A stretch of 64,000 nt of DNA from Agathobacter rectalis ATCC 33656 (GTDB lineage Bacteria; Bacillota; Clostridia; Lachnospirales; Lachnospiraceae): NCBI RefSeq assembly GCF_000020605.1, contig NC_012781.1:1054001-1118000 (forward strand), in the 5' to 3' direction. Below are positions 1 to 8,818 of the stretch, piece after piece (position 1 is the first letter of the stretch; the number at the start of each line of letters is the position of its first letter). A program made the position numbers and the translations under genes. The notes below the pieces were generated by a model. That model saw nothing but the letters and a program-made list of their open reading frames with translations, had not been told where the DNA came from and made no database searches.

Positions 1-1
1 G

Positions 2-289
2 ACATTTGAACCTGGATGCAGAAATAACTGGCACATCCATCATGCAAAAAGTGGAGGCGGGCAGATCCTGGTATGTGTTGCCGGAAGAGGATATTATCAG
101 GAAGAAGGTAAAGAAGCTGTAGAAATGAAGCCAGGTGACTGCATCAATATTCCTACAGGTGTTAAGCACTGGCATGGAGCCGCACCGGATGAATGGTTTT
201 CACATCTGGCAATAGAAGTGCCAGGTGAAAATAGTTCCAATGAATGGCTTGAACCGGTAAGTGATGAAGAATATAGAAAACTAAAATAG
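2..289 (+). CDS. Cupin-domain protein, C-terminal part (5' end outside window)
   Basis: The reading frame is open from the window edge to the TAG at 287-289, giving 95 residues of a small single-domain cupin. Visible cupin motif 1 elements are the W-H-I-H-H histidines near residues 10-13 and the G-R-G-Y-Y segment. Motif 2 is P-G-D-C-I-N-I-P followed by K-H-W-H-G. These histidines normally bind a divalent metal. Proteins of this size are often annotated as cupins related to carboxymuconolactone decarboxylase. The substrate cannot be told from the sequence. The gene end abuts a truncated hydrolase with no spacer. Confidence 0.85.
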   Translation, partial: TFEPGCRNNWHIHHAKSGGGQILVCVAGRGYYQEEGKEAVEMKPGDCINIPTGVKHWHGAAPDEWFSHLAIEVPGENSSNEWLEPVSDEEYRKLK

Positions 290-891
290 GAATCATTGGC
301 TGGGGTGGAATGGCTCTTAACGCAGCTGCACTGGATACAAGAATAAAAGCAACCGTTGCATCTACCATGTATGATATGACAAGGGTAAATGCGAATGGGT
401 ACTTTGATTCTGAGGACAGTGAAGAAGCACGTTATGCGAAGAAACAGTCGCTGAATACCCTCAGGACAGAAGAATACCGCAAAGGCGAATATTCCAGAGG
501 AGGTGGTTGTGTTCCACTTCCGGTTCCGGAAGATGCACCTTTCTTCGTAAAAGATTACAGCGAGTATTATAAAGGCAGATGTTATCATAAAAGGAGCCTG
601 AATTCCAATGATGGCTGGAACAGTATTGGATGTATGTCATTTATGAATCAGCCAATATTAAAGTACAGTAATGAAATCAGAAGTGCAGTCCTCATTGTTC
701 ACGGAGAAAAAGCACACAGCTATTATTTTGGAAAAGATGCTTATGAAAATATGATTAAGGATAGCAAGTACACATCCAATAAAGAGCTGCTGACAATTCC
801 GGGAGCTGTTCATACAGATCTTTACGATAATCTGGATGTAATCCCATTTGATAAAATCCAGAAATTTTTTGAAGAAAACGGAGTTGGTTAA
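277..891 (+). pseudogene. Alpha/beta hydrolase, 5'-truncated remnant
   Basis: The frame is open only from about 277 (first ATG 310) and starts inside the conserved core of an alpha/beta hydrolase of the dienelactone-hydrolase-like type. The nucleophile-elbow region reads G-I-I-G-W-G-G-M-A, followed by a segment with D-x-R-I-K-A-T-V-A-S. Near the end are the acid and histidine regions (V-L-I-V-H-G-E-K and G-A-V-H-T-D-L-Y-D). The N-terminal third of the enzyme is missing. The position where I expect a nucleophile holds Ile, so the product is probably inactive. The join with the cupin stop codon suggests a deletion fused the two genes. Confidence 0.7.
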
Positions 892-893
892 TT

Positions 894-983
894 ATGGCAA
901 AAAAAGTAAAACATCAAAAACTATATAAAGAAACCGATGTCCATGTTGATGGTTCCATGGTATATTTCTATTGCGTGAAGTAA
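894..983 (+). CDS. Short reading frame of 29 codons, possible remnant
   Basis: An ATG two bases after the hydrolase stop opens a frame of 29 codons, rich in Lys and Val, ending at TAA 981-983. No family is recognised. The terminator at 1004 follows immediately, so it would be the last gene of the cupin-hydrolase transcript. It may be the leftover start of a longer gene. Confidence 0.25.
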   Translation: MAKKVKHQKLYKETDVHVDGSMVYFYCVK

Positions 984-1003
984 TGCAATGATGATGATTC
1001 ATT

Positions 1004-1041
1004 ATAAAGTTTCAGATGATAAGTCTGGAACTTTATTTTTT
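1004..1041 (+). terminator. Rho-independent terminator
   Basis: A stem of about 13 pairs (ATAAAGTT arm pairing with AACTTTAT, then CAGA with TCTG) with a 7-base loop is followed by a T run. It ends the cupin/hydrolase transcription unit. Confidence 0.75.
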
Positions 1042-1294
1042 GTGTTAGCGCCACTTAACGATTGTGGGTGTCAAAATACCCGTTTAGTGATATAAAAATT
1101 TAAGGGTGTCAGGCACTAAAAATGTAATGACAAAGATGATCATACTCCGCCATCCGGAGGAAAAACCAGTGATGATGATACTGCAAAAGAAGATACCGTA
1201 AATGTGCCAGAAAAGAGCATCTTGCATTTGCTAAGAGCTGGAAGTTGCAGATAGCTGCTTAATCAGCAGACACTAATTAATTTCGACAAAGACT
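1042..1294. other. Intergenic region without a recognised gene
   Basis: No convincing gene is seen. A short open stretch rich in Asp, Thr and Lys codons (about 1150-1256, ending in TAG) resembles the tail of a degraded gene but has no start or family match that I can name. Confidence 0.4.
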
Positions 1295-1322
1295 TTGTCA
1301 TCTTCGCAAAGAGTGGTATAAT
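1295..1322 (+). promoter_or_regulatory. Sigma-70-type promoter for the GGDEF gene
   Basis: TTGTCA at 1295-1300 and a perfect TATAAT at 1317-1322 are separated by 16 bases. The start codon of the cyclase gene lies 54 bases downstream. Confidence 0.7.
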
Positions 1323-1375
1323 ATCCTTGATATGGCAGATTGTATATACAAGATGCAGATGAATGGGGATAAGAA

Positions 1376-2752
1376 ATGGACAAGAATTACGAGCTTGAAA
1401 AAAGAGTACTTACAATGGTATCCAGACAGTTTGAGTGTATTTATCAGATTAATCTTGATGAAATGGCTGTTACTTGTGTTTATGATGTCAAGGATGAGGC
1501 TGGTGAGGAAAAAGTATTGTCTCTTGATGGCTGGTTGGATATGTTGAATAAGTTTTGTTATTGCGAAGATAAAGAGAATCTGGGCAGATTTTTAGCGGTA
1601 GATTCTCTTTTTCAGTGTATAAAAGCTCAGGAAGAAAGCGATAAGCCGTACAATCTGCGCAGAGATTACCGATTTATGAAGCGTGATGGGGTTAAGTGGA
1701 TATGCGTTACACTTATGCCGGAGATTGTATGTAATGAGATTACAGTGACATTTCGTGATGTGTCTCACCGCTATGAGTATGATGAAATCATACAAAAGAA
1801 AAATTCTGAGCTTAGAAAACTTTTGCAGACAGCAGAGCAGTACAGGGATGCACTTCTATCAGAGTCGGTTGTTCTGTATCAGGTTAATTTTAGCAGGGAC
1901 AGCTTAGATAGTGATTTATTTCAGAAGAACAAGGATGGTAATGGAGTCATAAAAGTCTTAAATACCGTGGACATGTACAAGTCGGATTCTTACAACGAAT
2001 ACTGCACCCGCTGGCAGAGCCGCGTGTCAAAAGATACCATAGATGAATACAGAAGATATGCAACATCTGACAGTCTGGTGGAGGAATACAGAGCAGGCAG
2101 GACTCTTTTAAGTCAGGATTACCGGACACTGGATTCCTTTGGTGTTGAGATGTGGATTAACAAGACAATCTATCTGGCTCAGGACAAGATGACTGGTGAT
2201 GTCATAGGCATAGTAAGCCTTCGTGATGTCACAGACCGCTATCGTCAGGAGTTCATGAGAGAAGCCTTGGAAAAACAGGCATCAACTGATTTGCTCACAG
2301 GCTTATACAATCATGTGACCGGAGAAGTGCTTATAAAGAGCAAGATTGATAACGAAAAATACATGGATGCGGCATTTATTATTTTTGATATCGATTTCTT
2401 TAAAAAGATTAATGATACCAGAGGTCATTATTTTGGAGACTGCGTCCTGCAAAAGGTCGCAGAAATTCTAAAGGGCTGTATCAGAGAGAACCAGGATGTG
2501 GCTTCAAGATATGGCGGTGACGAATTTGTGATATTTATTACCTACAAGCAGGAGGATGACATCTATGATATCGTAGACAGAATATTTAAAGCTATTTCTA
2601 CTCAATATGACGGGTGTCAGATTAGCATAAGCATGGGAATCTTTCTTGCTAGTGCCTGTGAGGAGGGTTACTATGAGATGTACAAGAAGGCTGACAGGGC
2701 TTTGTACAGGGCGAAGGAAGCCGGAAAGGGCAGATATATATTTTCAAATTAA
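1376..2752 (+). CDS. Diguanylate cyclase (GGDEF) with two PAS-like regions
   Basis: The 458-residue protein probably makes cyclic di-GMP from two GTP in the cytoplasm. The C-terminal third is a GGDEF domain with the intact signature R-Y-G-G-D-E-F at about 378-384 and the upstream metal-binding F-D-I-D-F-F-K-K-I-N-D. The N-terminal part shows two PAS/PAC-like ends (V-T-F-R-D-V-S-H-R-Y and V-S-L-R-D-V-T-D-R-Y), each just before a linker helix. There are no membrane segments, so the sensor is cytoplasmic. The product-inhibition I-site would need R-x-x-D five residues before GGDEF. Here the spacing reads E-N-Q-D, with the Arg one position off, so feedback inhibition may be absent. An ATG at 1332 in another frame was rejected. 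Confidence 0.9.
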   Translation: MDKNYELEKRVLTMVSRQFECIYQINLDEMAVTCVYDVKDEAGEEKVLSLDGWLDMLNKFCYCEDKENLGRFLAVDSLFQCIKAQEESDKPYNLRRDYRFMKRDGVKWICVTLMPEIVCNEITVTFRDVSHRYEYDEIIQKKNSELRKLLQTAEQYRDALLSESVVLYQVNFSRDSLDSDLFQKNKDGNGVIKVLNTVDMYKSDSYNEYCTRWQSRVSKDTIDEYRRYATSDSLVEEYRAGRTLLSQDYRTLDSFGVEMWINKTIYLAQDKMTGDVIGIVSLRDVTDRYRQEFMREALEKQASTDLLTGLYNHVTGEVLIKSKIDNEKYMDAAFIIFDIDFFKKINDTRGHYFGDCVLQKVAEILKGCIRENQDVASRYGGDEFVIFITYKQEDDIYDIVDRIFKAISTQYDGCQISISMGIFLASACEEGYYEMYKKADRALYRAKEAGKGRYIFSN

Positions 2753-3077
2753 AGATTTTATAGGCAGTATGGTGGGGAGTGCTGACTATTCCGCTTTTAA
2801 AGAACTATAAGCAGGTAAATTATGTGAAAAAAGAGCAGGGCCTTGTCTAGCTCACATTTTGCCAAAATCATACCGACAGAAAAGTCCGGAGAGTATTTCG
2901 GCTTATATGATATATGCGGCAAGGGAGCTTCTTTTATTGGAACTATGCTGGTCAGTAGATTATGTGTATGATGAGGCTGTTGGGGCTTTATGAAATCCAG
3001 ACAGAGCATATTAGTGGGAAAGAGATACATGGGAAGTAGTAAAAATTTATAAAATATAGTATTTTTATCATGAATGC
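2753..3077. other. Intergenic region, 325 bases, no gene recognised
   Basis: The stretch between the cyclase gene and the chemoreceptor promoter holds short broken reading frames only. A plus-strand piece around 2860-2990 encodes an Ala/Leu-rich helix before a stop and looks like a gene remnant. I cannot name its family. Confidence 0.4.
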
Positions 3078-3106
3078 TTGTGAAAAATAGACAAAGGGCT
3101 TATAAT
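3078..3106 (+). promoter_or_regulatory. Promoter of the chemoreceptor operon
   Basis: TTGTGA at 3078-3083 and TATAAT at 3101-3106 have a 17-base spacer. They lie 38 bases before the chosen start codon of the chemoreceptor. Confidence 0.7.
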
Positions 3107-3143
3107 GTAAACTATACAAAACATGAGAGAAAGGGAGAAGGTA

Positions 3144-5147
3144 ATGAAACAAAAAGGACAAAAGAAAACAACTTCCATTAAGACAAAGCTTCTGGGGACG
3201 ATTCTTCCAGTTGTCATTGTGATTGGGCTTGTACTGGTAGGTGTGTCATATTTTGTATCAAAGCAGATAATCACAGAATATGCCACAGATTTGCTGAATT
3301 CATCCATTGAAAATCAGGCAAATGAGATTGAATCCTGGCTGGGGGAAAATCTGGCAGCATTCCAGATGGCAAAGGAGACGATTGAGGGGCTGGATGCAGA
3401 TGATGCACAGCTTCAGGATATATTGGATAGATATTATGGCTATGATGACGACTATCCAAATGGACTTTACATCGCAGACGCTGATGGAAAACTGATGAAA
3501 GCAGGCGGATCAGATAAGACAGAGAGCAATCCGACAGATTCCGTGTGGTATAAGGATGGTCTTACCAGATTAAACATGGCCTTTACTGATGCTTATACAA
3601 ATGCGGATGAAGAGGCTGTTATCAGTGCGTCTGGTATTTTGAATGATGGCTCAGCGGCTATGAAGGTTATATCAGTAGACTTGTCATTACAGCGTATCAG
3701 TATTATTGTAAACAGCTTTGTACAGATGGATGATGCGCAGGCGATTCTGGTAGATACCAAGGATGGCACAATACTTGCAGCCCGTGACAGCAGTTTGATT
3801 TTCTCAAAGTTAAGCGGGTCTGATGACAGCTTTTACAAGAGAATTGAAGAAAAAAGAGTATCCGGTGATTATGTTATGGAAGAGATTGATAACAGGATGG
3901 TTGCCTGTGCAGAGGTATCTGGAACTGACTGGCTTTTGGTATCCTATGTTCCAACAGCCACAGTTTATTCGGGGATTAACACTGTCAGAATGGTAATGGC
4001 ACTTATCGGAATAATTTCTCTTCTAATATTAGCTGTTATCATCGAGCGTACAGTCCATGTGGTAATAAAGCCTGTAAAAGAGCTGACCAGCGTAATTACA
4101 GCCATGACAGATGGTGATTTCACAGTGAGCGTGGATGTAAAAAGTGATGATGAAATCGGTGTGATGAGCCAGTGTGTACAGCACTTTATCCAGTCTATGA
4201 GGGGCATGATTTTGTCTATCCATGGAGTATCGGACAAGCTGCATGAGCAGGCGGATAACAGCAGCCTGATATCGGGTCAGATGTATGATGCATCCAGAAC
4301 CCAGAGCCAGTCTATGCAGGAATTAAATAATACAGTAGAGCAGCTCTCACTTTCAGTTAATGAGATTGCAGAAAATGCCACAACTCTGGCAATGGTAGTT
4401 TCAGACACCAGAGAAGAGGGCAGTCAGGTTGATTTGAAGATGAAGGACACTGTGGAAGTGTCAAGAAAGGGCAAGGCCGACATGCAGAATGTGGGCGATG
4501 CAATGCAGAATATCAATCAATCTGTGCTTAAACTGCAGCAGGCAATAGACAAGGTAGGAAAAGCTTCTGAGGAGATTACAAATATCACAGGTGTAATCAG
4601 TGGAATTGCTGAGGAGACTAACTTACTTTCATTAAATGCTTCTATAGAGGCAGCAAGAGCAGGGGAAGCCGGCAAGGGCTTTGCTGTTGTAGCTACTGAG
4701 ATAGGCCAGCTTGCAAAGAACAGCGCAGAGTCAGTACAAAATATCGAAAAACTTATATCAGAGATAAATGTACTGGTAAAGGATGCTGTATTGCAGGCGG
4801 ATGACAGCGTTGAAAATATCAACAGCAGCGGCGAATTAGTCGGTGACGCTTTAAAGACTTTTGATGTCATATTTGGTAATATTGATGAGGTAAGCACCCT
4901 GGTTCGTCAGATGATTGAGAAAGTAGAAAAGGTAGATGAAGTGGCAAACAATGTAGCCGCCATTTCAGAGGAACAGGCAGCCAGCTCAGAGGAAATACTG
5001 GCTACGTCTGATAACATGGTAGAGCATGCTAATAGTATCACAGGAAACAGTGAGACAGTAGCAAGCGATGCCAGGGAACTTACCACTTCGGCTAAGGAGC
5101 TGGCAAATCAGGTGGATGCATTTAAGGTTGAAAAGGAGGGATACTAG
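3144..5147 (+). CDS. Methyl-accepting chemotaxis protein
   Basis: This is a membrane chemoreceptor of 667 residues. A first membrane helix at about 10-32 is followed by an extracytoplasmic Cache-like sensor domain. A second helix lies at about 282-302, followed by a HAMP region and then the long coiled-coil signalling domain. The hairpin tip carries the strongly conserved [22 protein letters not shown] near residues 485-506, which contacts CheA/CheW. I chose the ATG at 3144 because AGGGAGAAGG sits 3 bases upstream. An in-frame ATG at 3123 has no ribosome site. The next gene starts one base after its stop, so receptor and binding protein are co-translated. Confidence 0.93.
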   Translation: MKQKGQKKTTSIKTKLLGTILPVVIVIGLVLVGVSYFVSKQIITEYATDLLNSSIENQANEIESWLGENLAAFQMAKETIEGLDADDAQLQDILDRYYGYDDDYPNGLYIADADGKLMKAGGSDKTESNPTDSVWYKDGLTRLNMAFTDAYTNADEEAVISASGILNDGSAAMKVISVDLSLQRISIIVNSFVQMDDAQAILVDTKDGTILAARDSSLIFSKLSGSDDSFYKRIEEKRVSGDYVMEEIDNRMVACAEVSGTDWLLVSYVPTATVYSGINTVRMVMALIGIISLLILAVIIERTVHVVIKPVKELTSVITAMTDGDFTVSVDVKSDDEIGVMSQCVQHFIQSMRGMILSIHGVSDKLHEQADNSSLISGQMYDASRTQSQSMQELNNTVEQLSLSVNEIAENATTLAMVVSDTREEGSQVDLKMKDTVEVSRKGKADMQNVGDAMQNINQSVLKLQQAIDKVGKASEEITNITGVISGIAEETNLLSLNASIEAARAGEAGKGFAVVATEIGQLAKNSAESVQNIEKLISEINVLVKDAVLQADDSVENINSSGELVGDALKTFDVIFGNIDEVSTLVRQMIEKVEKVDEVANNVAAISEEQAASSEEILATSDNMVEHANSITGNSETVASDARELTTSAKELANQVDAFKVEKEGY

Positions 5148-5148
5148 A

Positions 5149-6126
5149 ATGAAAAGGAAGCTGGCATACATGTTAAGTATATTGCTATGTGGAGTATTCC
5201 TGGCTACAGGCTGTGGCAGTCAGACCACAGGTGCAGGCAGCAGTAATGTAAAAATCCTCCTCAGCGTAAATGCAATAGATGATTTCAGGCAGACGCTGGT
5301 AGACACAGCCCAGCAGGAGGCTGATGCAAGAGGAGTACAGCTTGATGTTTTTGATGCGGAAGATAATATTGAAAATCAGGTGGAGCATATTAAAAAAGCA
5401 GCAGCAGAGGGCTATGACGCTATCCTCTGTGGCCCGGTATCGACTGATACTGCGGTAGAACTAAAGGCAAATGCGGGAGATATACCAATTGTATTTTTCA
5501 ATAGCTGTCCGAATGAAAAACAGTTATCTGAGGGACAGTACATATATGTTGGTTCAGATGAGAGCGTGGCAGGTCAGTATCAGGCTGAATATGTGTTGGA
5601 TAAGTTTGCTGACAGGGATGAGATAAATGTAGTGATTTTCAAAGGACCAAAGGGACATTCTGCTACAATAGGAAGAACCAAAGGTGTGAAGAAAACCTTG
5701 GAGGCAAGCGGCAAGAAAATCAACTATGTATTTGAAGATTATGCAAACTGGGATGGTGATACAGCAGGAGAAATGTTTGAACTTTTCCTGAAAACAGGCT
5801 CAAAAGCAGATTGCGTGATTTGTAACAATGACGGAATGGCACTTGGAGTAATAGAAGCGTGTAAGAATGCCGGTATTGACCTGAACAGTCTGCCTATATT
5901 GGGTGTAGATGCTACAGCAGACGGATGTACTGCAATTGAAAATGGCGATATGGCATTCACCGTATATCAGTCAGGCAGTGGTCAGGGCAAGGCTGCGATT
6001 GATGCAGCACGTAAGCTTATAAGTGGCCAGTCTGTACAGGATATAGAGGGTGCAGCTGATGATGGACTGTATGTGTGGGTTCCATTTGAGAAAGTGGATA
6101 GTAATAATGTAAGCAGCTACAAATAA
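5149..6126 (+). CDS. Sugar-binding lipoprotein, periplasmic-binding-protein family
   Basis: This 325-residue protein has a lipoprotein signal peptide with lipobox L-A-T-G-C (Cys22). It is followed by a type 1 periplasmic binding fold like ribose/galactose binding proteins: an internal [11 protein letters not shown] segment, and [11 protein letters not shown] near residue 225. The start at 5149 has GGAGGG just upstream inside the preceding gene. No permease or ATPase follows. The partner is the chemoreceptor immediately upstream, so I infer it presents a ligand to that receptor rather than to a transporter. The ligand is unknown. Confidence 0.88.
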   Translation: MKRKLAYMLSILLCGVFLATGCGSQTTGAGSSNVKILLSVNAIDDFRQTLVDTAQQEADARGVQLDVFDAEDNIENQVEHIKKAAAEGYDAILCGPVSTDTAVELKANAGDIPIVFFNSCPNEKQLSEGQYIYVGSDESVAGQYQAEYVLDKFADRDEINVVIFKGPKGHSATIGRTKGVKKTLEASGKKINYVFEDYANWDGDTAGEMFELFLKTGSKADCVICNNDGMALGVIEACKNAGIDLNSLPILGVDATADGCTAIENGDMAFTVYQSGSGQGKAAIDAARKLISGQSVQDIEGAADDGLYVWVPFEKVDSNNVSSYK

Positions 6127-6139
6127 GTAGATATTGGAA

Positions 6140-6177
6140 AGGCATCTGTGAGCGTGATGGCGTGGCAGGTGTCTTTT
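6140..6177 (+). terminator. Terminator after the chemoreceptor operon
   Basis: AGGCATCTG at 6140-6148 pairs with CAGGTGTCT at 6166-6174 (nine pairs, two of them G-U), followed by T4. It is a moderate hairpin at the right place. Confidence 0.5.
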
Positions 6178-6274
6178 ATTCGTACTAAGCATTGGCTAAA
6201 ATACTACTAGAGTGCTTTTTTCGTGCCGTAAAAGGAGGTGGTTGAAGCACAAGGCATCGGGATAAGCCCGATAT

Positions 6275-6769
6275 ATGGCGAAGCAGTATACAGATAAAGG
6301 TGTTAAATTCCTTCGTTCACTCAATATAAAGCCATTTCACATTGTTGAAGATGATATGAAGTACATCTCAAAAGAATTCTGTGCATCATTAAGAAAATCA
6401 ATTCTTCATGAGAATGATTTGATTATAGTAAGAACTGGATTACCAGGGACATGTTGTGTGGTGCCAAAAGAATACGATGGTTGTAACTGTGCTGATGTGG
6501 TACTGGTAAAACCTAATGTTGATATAGTGAATCCGCATTATTTAGCAGCATATATAAATATGTGGGGAAAAAAACAGGTTGAAAATAACAAAGTAGGAGC
6601 TATTCAGAAACATTTCAATGTTAAATCAGCAGAAGAAATGCTAATAGACCTGCCTGACATAGAATATCAGAATAAGATTGCGAAAGTATTGCGTGATATA
6701 AATGATAAAATTTTGAACAACGAAAAGATAAATGATTATTTAGCGTATCAATCCTCGATGGTTGCTTGA
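6275..6769 (+). pseudogene. hsdS: Type I restriction specificity subunit (HsdS), N-terminal half
   Basis: This encodes one target-recognition domain of a type I restriction-modification specificity protein. It contains the R-S-L-N-I-K-P-F start of the domain, the H-F-N-V-K-S-A-E-E-M-L-I-D-L-P motif, and the helix I-A-K-V-L-R-D-I-N-D-K-I that normally leads into the central conserved region. After N-D-Y-L (codons 6731-6742) homology stops, and eight unrelated codons lead to TGA. The first residues of the domain are missing and there is an in-frame stop just upstream of the ATG. The matching second half lies inverted next door. No hsdM or hsdR is in the window. Confidence 0.8.
6729..6743 (+). 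repeat. Left inverted repeat of the hsdS inversion
   Basis: The 15-mer TAAATGATTATTTAG lies in the codons for N-D-Y-L of the plus-strand hsdS half. Its exact reverse complement is at 7488-7502. Exchange between the two copies would keep the reading frame. Confidence 0.8.
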
Positions 6770-7487
6770 CCATTCATGAGCATTGGAAGAAGCCAATCTC
6801 GTAGATCATAAAGTTGTCGATTTTCATGCAGGATATCATTCATGTGCACTTGCAATTTGTGAATTATATGACCAAACTGAGATTGCAATGGAAGTGGCGG
6901 AACCCACATTGTATACCAATTTAAGCCATCCAAATTAAGATGCAAAACATTTGTACCAGATGCATATTTTTTTATAAAATTATGATAGTACTTTGTACGC
7001 AATGTCATATATAGGTAGTATTTATCAAATATACAATTATCTACTTCAAGTTTTGCCATATCCATTGAAAATGTCATCTGTTGAGCAATTTTAGGTACTA
7101 ATATCGGGGAACCAACAATATCAGCATTTCTTGTAAGATCAGTACATGCAATTAATAATTCATTACCCGTGAGTTGCTTATCAGCTGATACATCATTGGC
7201 ATAATATTTTAATTGGCCATCTCGATAGTTACGATTGATATCTATGCAGGCAAGATTAATCATTGGTGTACCTTTTCCACTGCTTATATCTTTGGAAGTA
7301 TATGAAATACCACGTTCGATATTATGATGACCTCTTAAGGTTGTAATTTCCTAGAATGCAGGAATTTCCATATCTAATTTAGGAGAATACATCATTTCTC
7401 CACCCGAAGATTTATATGGTTCCCCATTTTCATTCGGAAAATCAAACTGCACAAACCAATAGTCGTAGATGGTCTTAGCCATCTCTT
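6744..7487. other. Putative invertible DNA segment (hsdS second half)
   Basis: The 744-bp segment between the 15-bp inverted repeats contains the complete C-terminal half of hsdS, from just after N-D-Y-L to its stop codon, in the minus orientation. Flipping it would place E-E-M-A-K-T-I-Y-D-Y-W-F in frame behind the plus-strand half and rebuild a roughly 400-residue HsdS. The stop codon lies 4 bases inside the repeat. One internal TAG at 7351-7353 would remain. Confidence 0.7.
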
Positions 7488-7502
7488 CTAAATAATCATT
7501 TA
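6748..7502 (-). pseudogene. hsdS: HsdS C-terminal half with in-frame TAG
   Basis: Read on the minus strand, it begins with the central conserved region N-D-Y-L-E-E-M-A-K-T-I-Y-D-Y-W-F-V-Q-F-D-F, typical of HsdS. It continues through E-I-P-A-F to a TAG at 7351-7353. It then continues in the same frame through a second recognition domain and ends with the usual HsdS tail L-R-D-W-L-L-P-M-L-M-N-G-Q. Its last 22 bases overlap the plus-strand half. The missing N-terminal recognition domain is the one encoded on the plus strand. In the present orientation neither half gives a full specificity subunit. Confidence 0.8.
7488..7502 (-). repeat. Right inverted repeat of the hsdS inversion
   Basis: Reverse complement of the 15-mer at 6729-6743, again at the N-D-Y-L codons, this time of the minus-strand hsdS half. 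Confidence 0.8.
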
Positions 7503-7651
7503 CATTGGTTAATATCATATATAAGAGATGAAATAACATAGAAGAAGAGAATATAAAACAATAAATATCAATTATGATATGCAACTTGTGCTATTGTGGT
7601 ATGAATATAGATAAAGAAACCTTATGATTTATATGACAGGAGGACAAGAAC

Positions 7652-7774
7652 ATGGAACAAGTAGAAAAGTTTTTAAAAGAAGCAGAAACATATTATTTGC
7701 ATGGATATTTGGCGACTGCCGCGATAGCCATAGAAACATATGTGTTTCTATGGCTTGAAGCAAAAGGATATTGA
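7652..7774 (+). pseudogene. Short frame starting like a pyridoxamine-phosphate-oxidase-type protein
   Basis: A perfect AGGAGG sits 8 bases before the ATG. The first 16 residues (M-E-Q-V-E-K-F-L-K-E-A-E-T-Y-Y-L) resemble the start of small flavin-binding oxidase-like proteins. The remaining 24 residues match nothing I know and run through a 12-bp palindrome before TGA. I read it as a gene start fused to foreign DNA. The match is short, so the family call is weak. Confidence 0.3.
7727..7754. repeat. Perfect 12-bp palindrome with TATG loop
   Basis: GCCATAGAAACA and its exact complement flank TATG. There is no T run, so it is not a standard terminator. It lies at the junction between the oxidase-like fragment and the truncated DUF4186 gene, a plausible deletion breakpoint. 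Confidence 0.6.
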
Positions 7775-8134
7775 TTACATCAATGAAAAGGGATTGGATG
7801 TGATAAGGCAGCACGTACATGATTTTATTGCAAAGCGCGAAGCACCAGCGTTTATCCTGAATGATGGAAAGCAGACACCAACCAAAGGGTGCACGATGTC
7901 CAGTGGACATCGGCTTTGCACCGACCGAAGCGGAGCGTAGACCATCCTGTATTTATAGCACAACATGCAACCGCAACCTGTTGTCGGGAGTGTATCATAA
8001 AGTGGCATAAGATGCATCCTGGAAGGGAACTAAGTCAGGTGCAGCAGGATTATCTCGTAGACGAAATTATGACATGGATACAGAAAGAAATGGATAAGCA
8101 TGAGATTAAAGAACATTTTGATTATCGTAGATGA
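7755..8134 (+). pseudogene. DUF4186 family gene, 5'-truncated and split by a 53-bp insertion
   Basis: The first part reads L-K-Q-K-D-I-D-Y-I-N-E-K-G-L-D-V-I-R, then N-D-G-K-Q-T-P-T-K-G. The second, two frames away, resumes with H-P-V-F-I-A-Q-H-A-T-A-T-C-C-R and W-H-K. Together these match the DUF4186 core. The break is an insertion of exactly 53 bases (7890-7942) between the Gly and His codons, which shifts the frame. The N-terminal 20 or so residues are also missing. DUF4186 has no established function that I know of. The downstream VOC gene starts inside the 3' end of this frame. Confidence 0.7.
7890..7942. repeat. 53-bp hairpin element inserted in DUF4186 gene
   Basis: The insert folds with an outer helix GGTGCA/TGCACC (using the preceding GG) and an inner helix GATGTCC/GGACATC with loop AGT, followed by a CGACCG-AAGC-GGAGCG tail. 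A second copy at about 45964-46016 has compensating base changes in both helices. This marks it as a small mobile repeat of REP/MITE type. Confidence 0.65.
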
Positions 8135-8489
8135 TATAGAAGAATCTGTCAGATTCTATAAGGATTTATTCGGATTACAGGTCATTTTGCAACAGGAAGG
8201 TAATGTTATAATGTCTGAGGGACTTGTATTGCAGGATGCGAATGTATGGTATAACAGTACAAAAATCCACACGACACCTCATAACAATATGACCGAGTTA
8301 TACTTTGAAGAAACTGATATGAAAGGGTTCATTCGTAAACTTGAATCATATGATTTCTGTTTGAATTATGTTACGGAGCTGACCGAACTTAATGGTGGAC
8401 AGAAGCTTGTGAGATTTTATGATCCAAGCGGAAACCTGATAGAAGTGCGGACTCCGATAAATAATTACTATCGTAGGGAAACTGATTAA
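8100..8489 (+). CDS. VOC-family protein (glyoxalase/bleomycin-resistance-like)
   Basis: A 129-residue protein with the two beta-alpha-beta-beta-beta halves of the vicinal-oxygen-chelate fold. It starts I-L-I-I-V-D-D-I-E-E-S-V-R-F-Y-K-D-L-F-G, with the E-L-Y-F-E strand in the middle and a C-terminal F-Y-D-P-S-G-N-L-I-E-V metal-ligand strand. The first helix normally carries a His ligand in true glyoxalases, which is not obvious here. The enzyme may therefore bind a ligand without metal or act on another substrate. Its start overlaps the 3' end of the DUF4186 remnant by 35 bases. Confidence 0.85.
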   Translation: MRLKNILIIVDDIEESVRFYKDLFGLQVILQQEGNVIMSEGLVLQDANVWYNSTKIHTTPHNNMTELYFEETDMKGFIRKLESYDFCLNYVTELTELNGGQKLVRFYDPSGNLIEVRTPINNYYRRETD

Positions 8490-8579
8490 CAACAAGAACA
8501 TATTTGATTTTTGGTTATATAGATAGAATAAGGTAAATTGTGCAGACCGTTTGCACAAATTGGATTAGGATTTGATAAT

Positions 8580-8777
8580 ATGCAGATATTTGTTGATGCG
8601 GATGCATGTCCGGTAGTGGACATCGTAGAAGATATAGCTGAAAAACATAATATCCCAGTCACTCTGCTGGGTGATACAAACCATGTATTGTATTCCGATT
8701 ACAGCGAGGTGATTGTGGTAGGTTCAGGGGCAGATGCGGTAGATTATAAGCTGATAAGCATTTGCACAGTCATTTGA
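8580..8777 (+). pseudogene. YaiI/YqxD (DUF188) family, C-terminally truncated
   Basis: The frame starts M-Q-I-F-V-D-A-D-A-C-P-V-V, the hallmark of the DUF188 PIN-like family, and runs through G-S-G-A-D-A-V-D-Y-K-L-I-S-I. Full proteins have about 150 residues. This one leaves the family after residue 61 and stops at 65, so the second half with its remaining acidic residues is gone. The following bases (8761-8809) are open in the frame of another protein tail, suggesting a deletion joined two genes. Confidence 0.65.
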
Positions 8778-8818
8778 GAAGCTTGTGCTGATGGCACAGG
8801 CGAGAGAAGGTGAGCAAG

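Noticed and set aside
5068..5148. Upstream extension of the sugar-binding lipoprotein
   Set aside because: It overlaps the end of the chemoreceptor. The signal peptide and ribosome site place the start at 5149.
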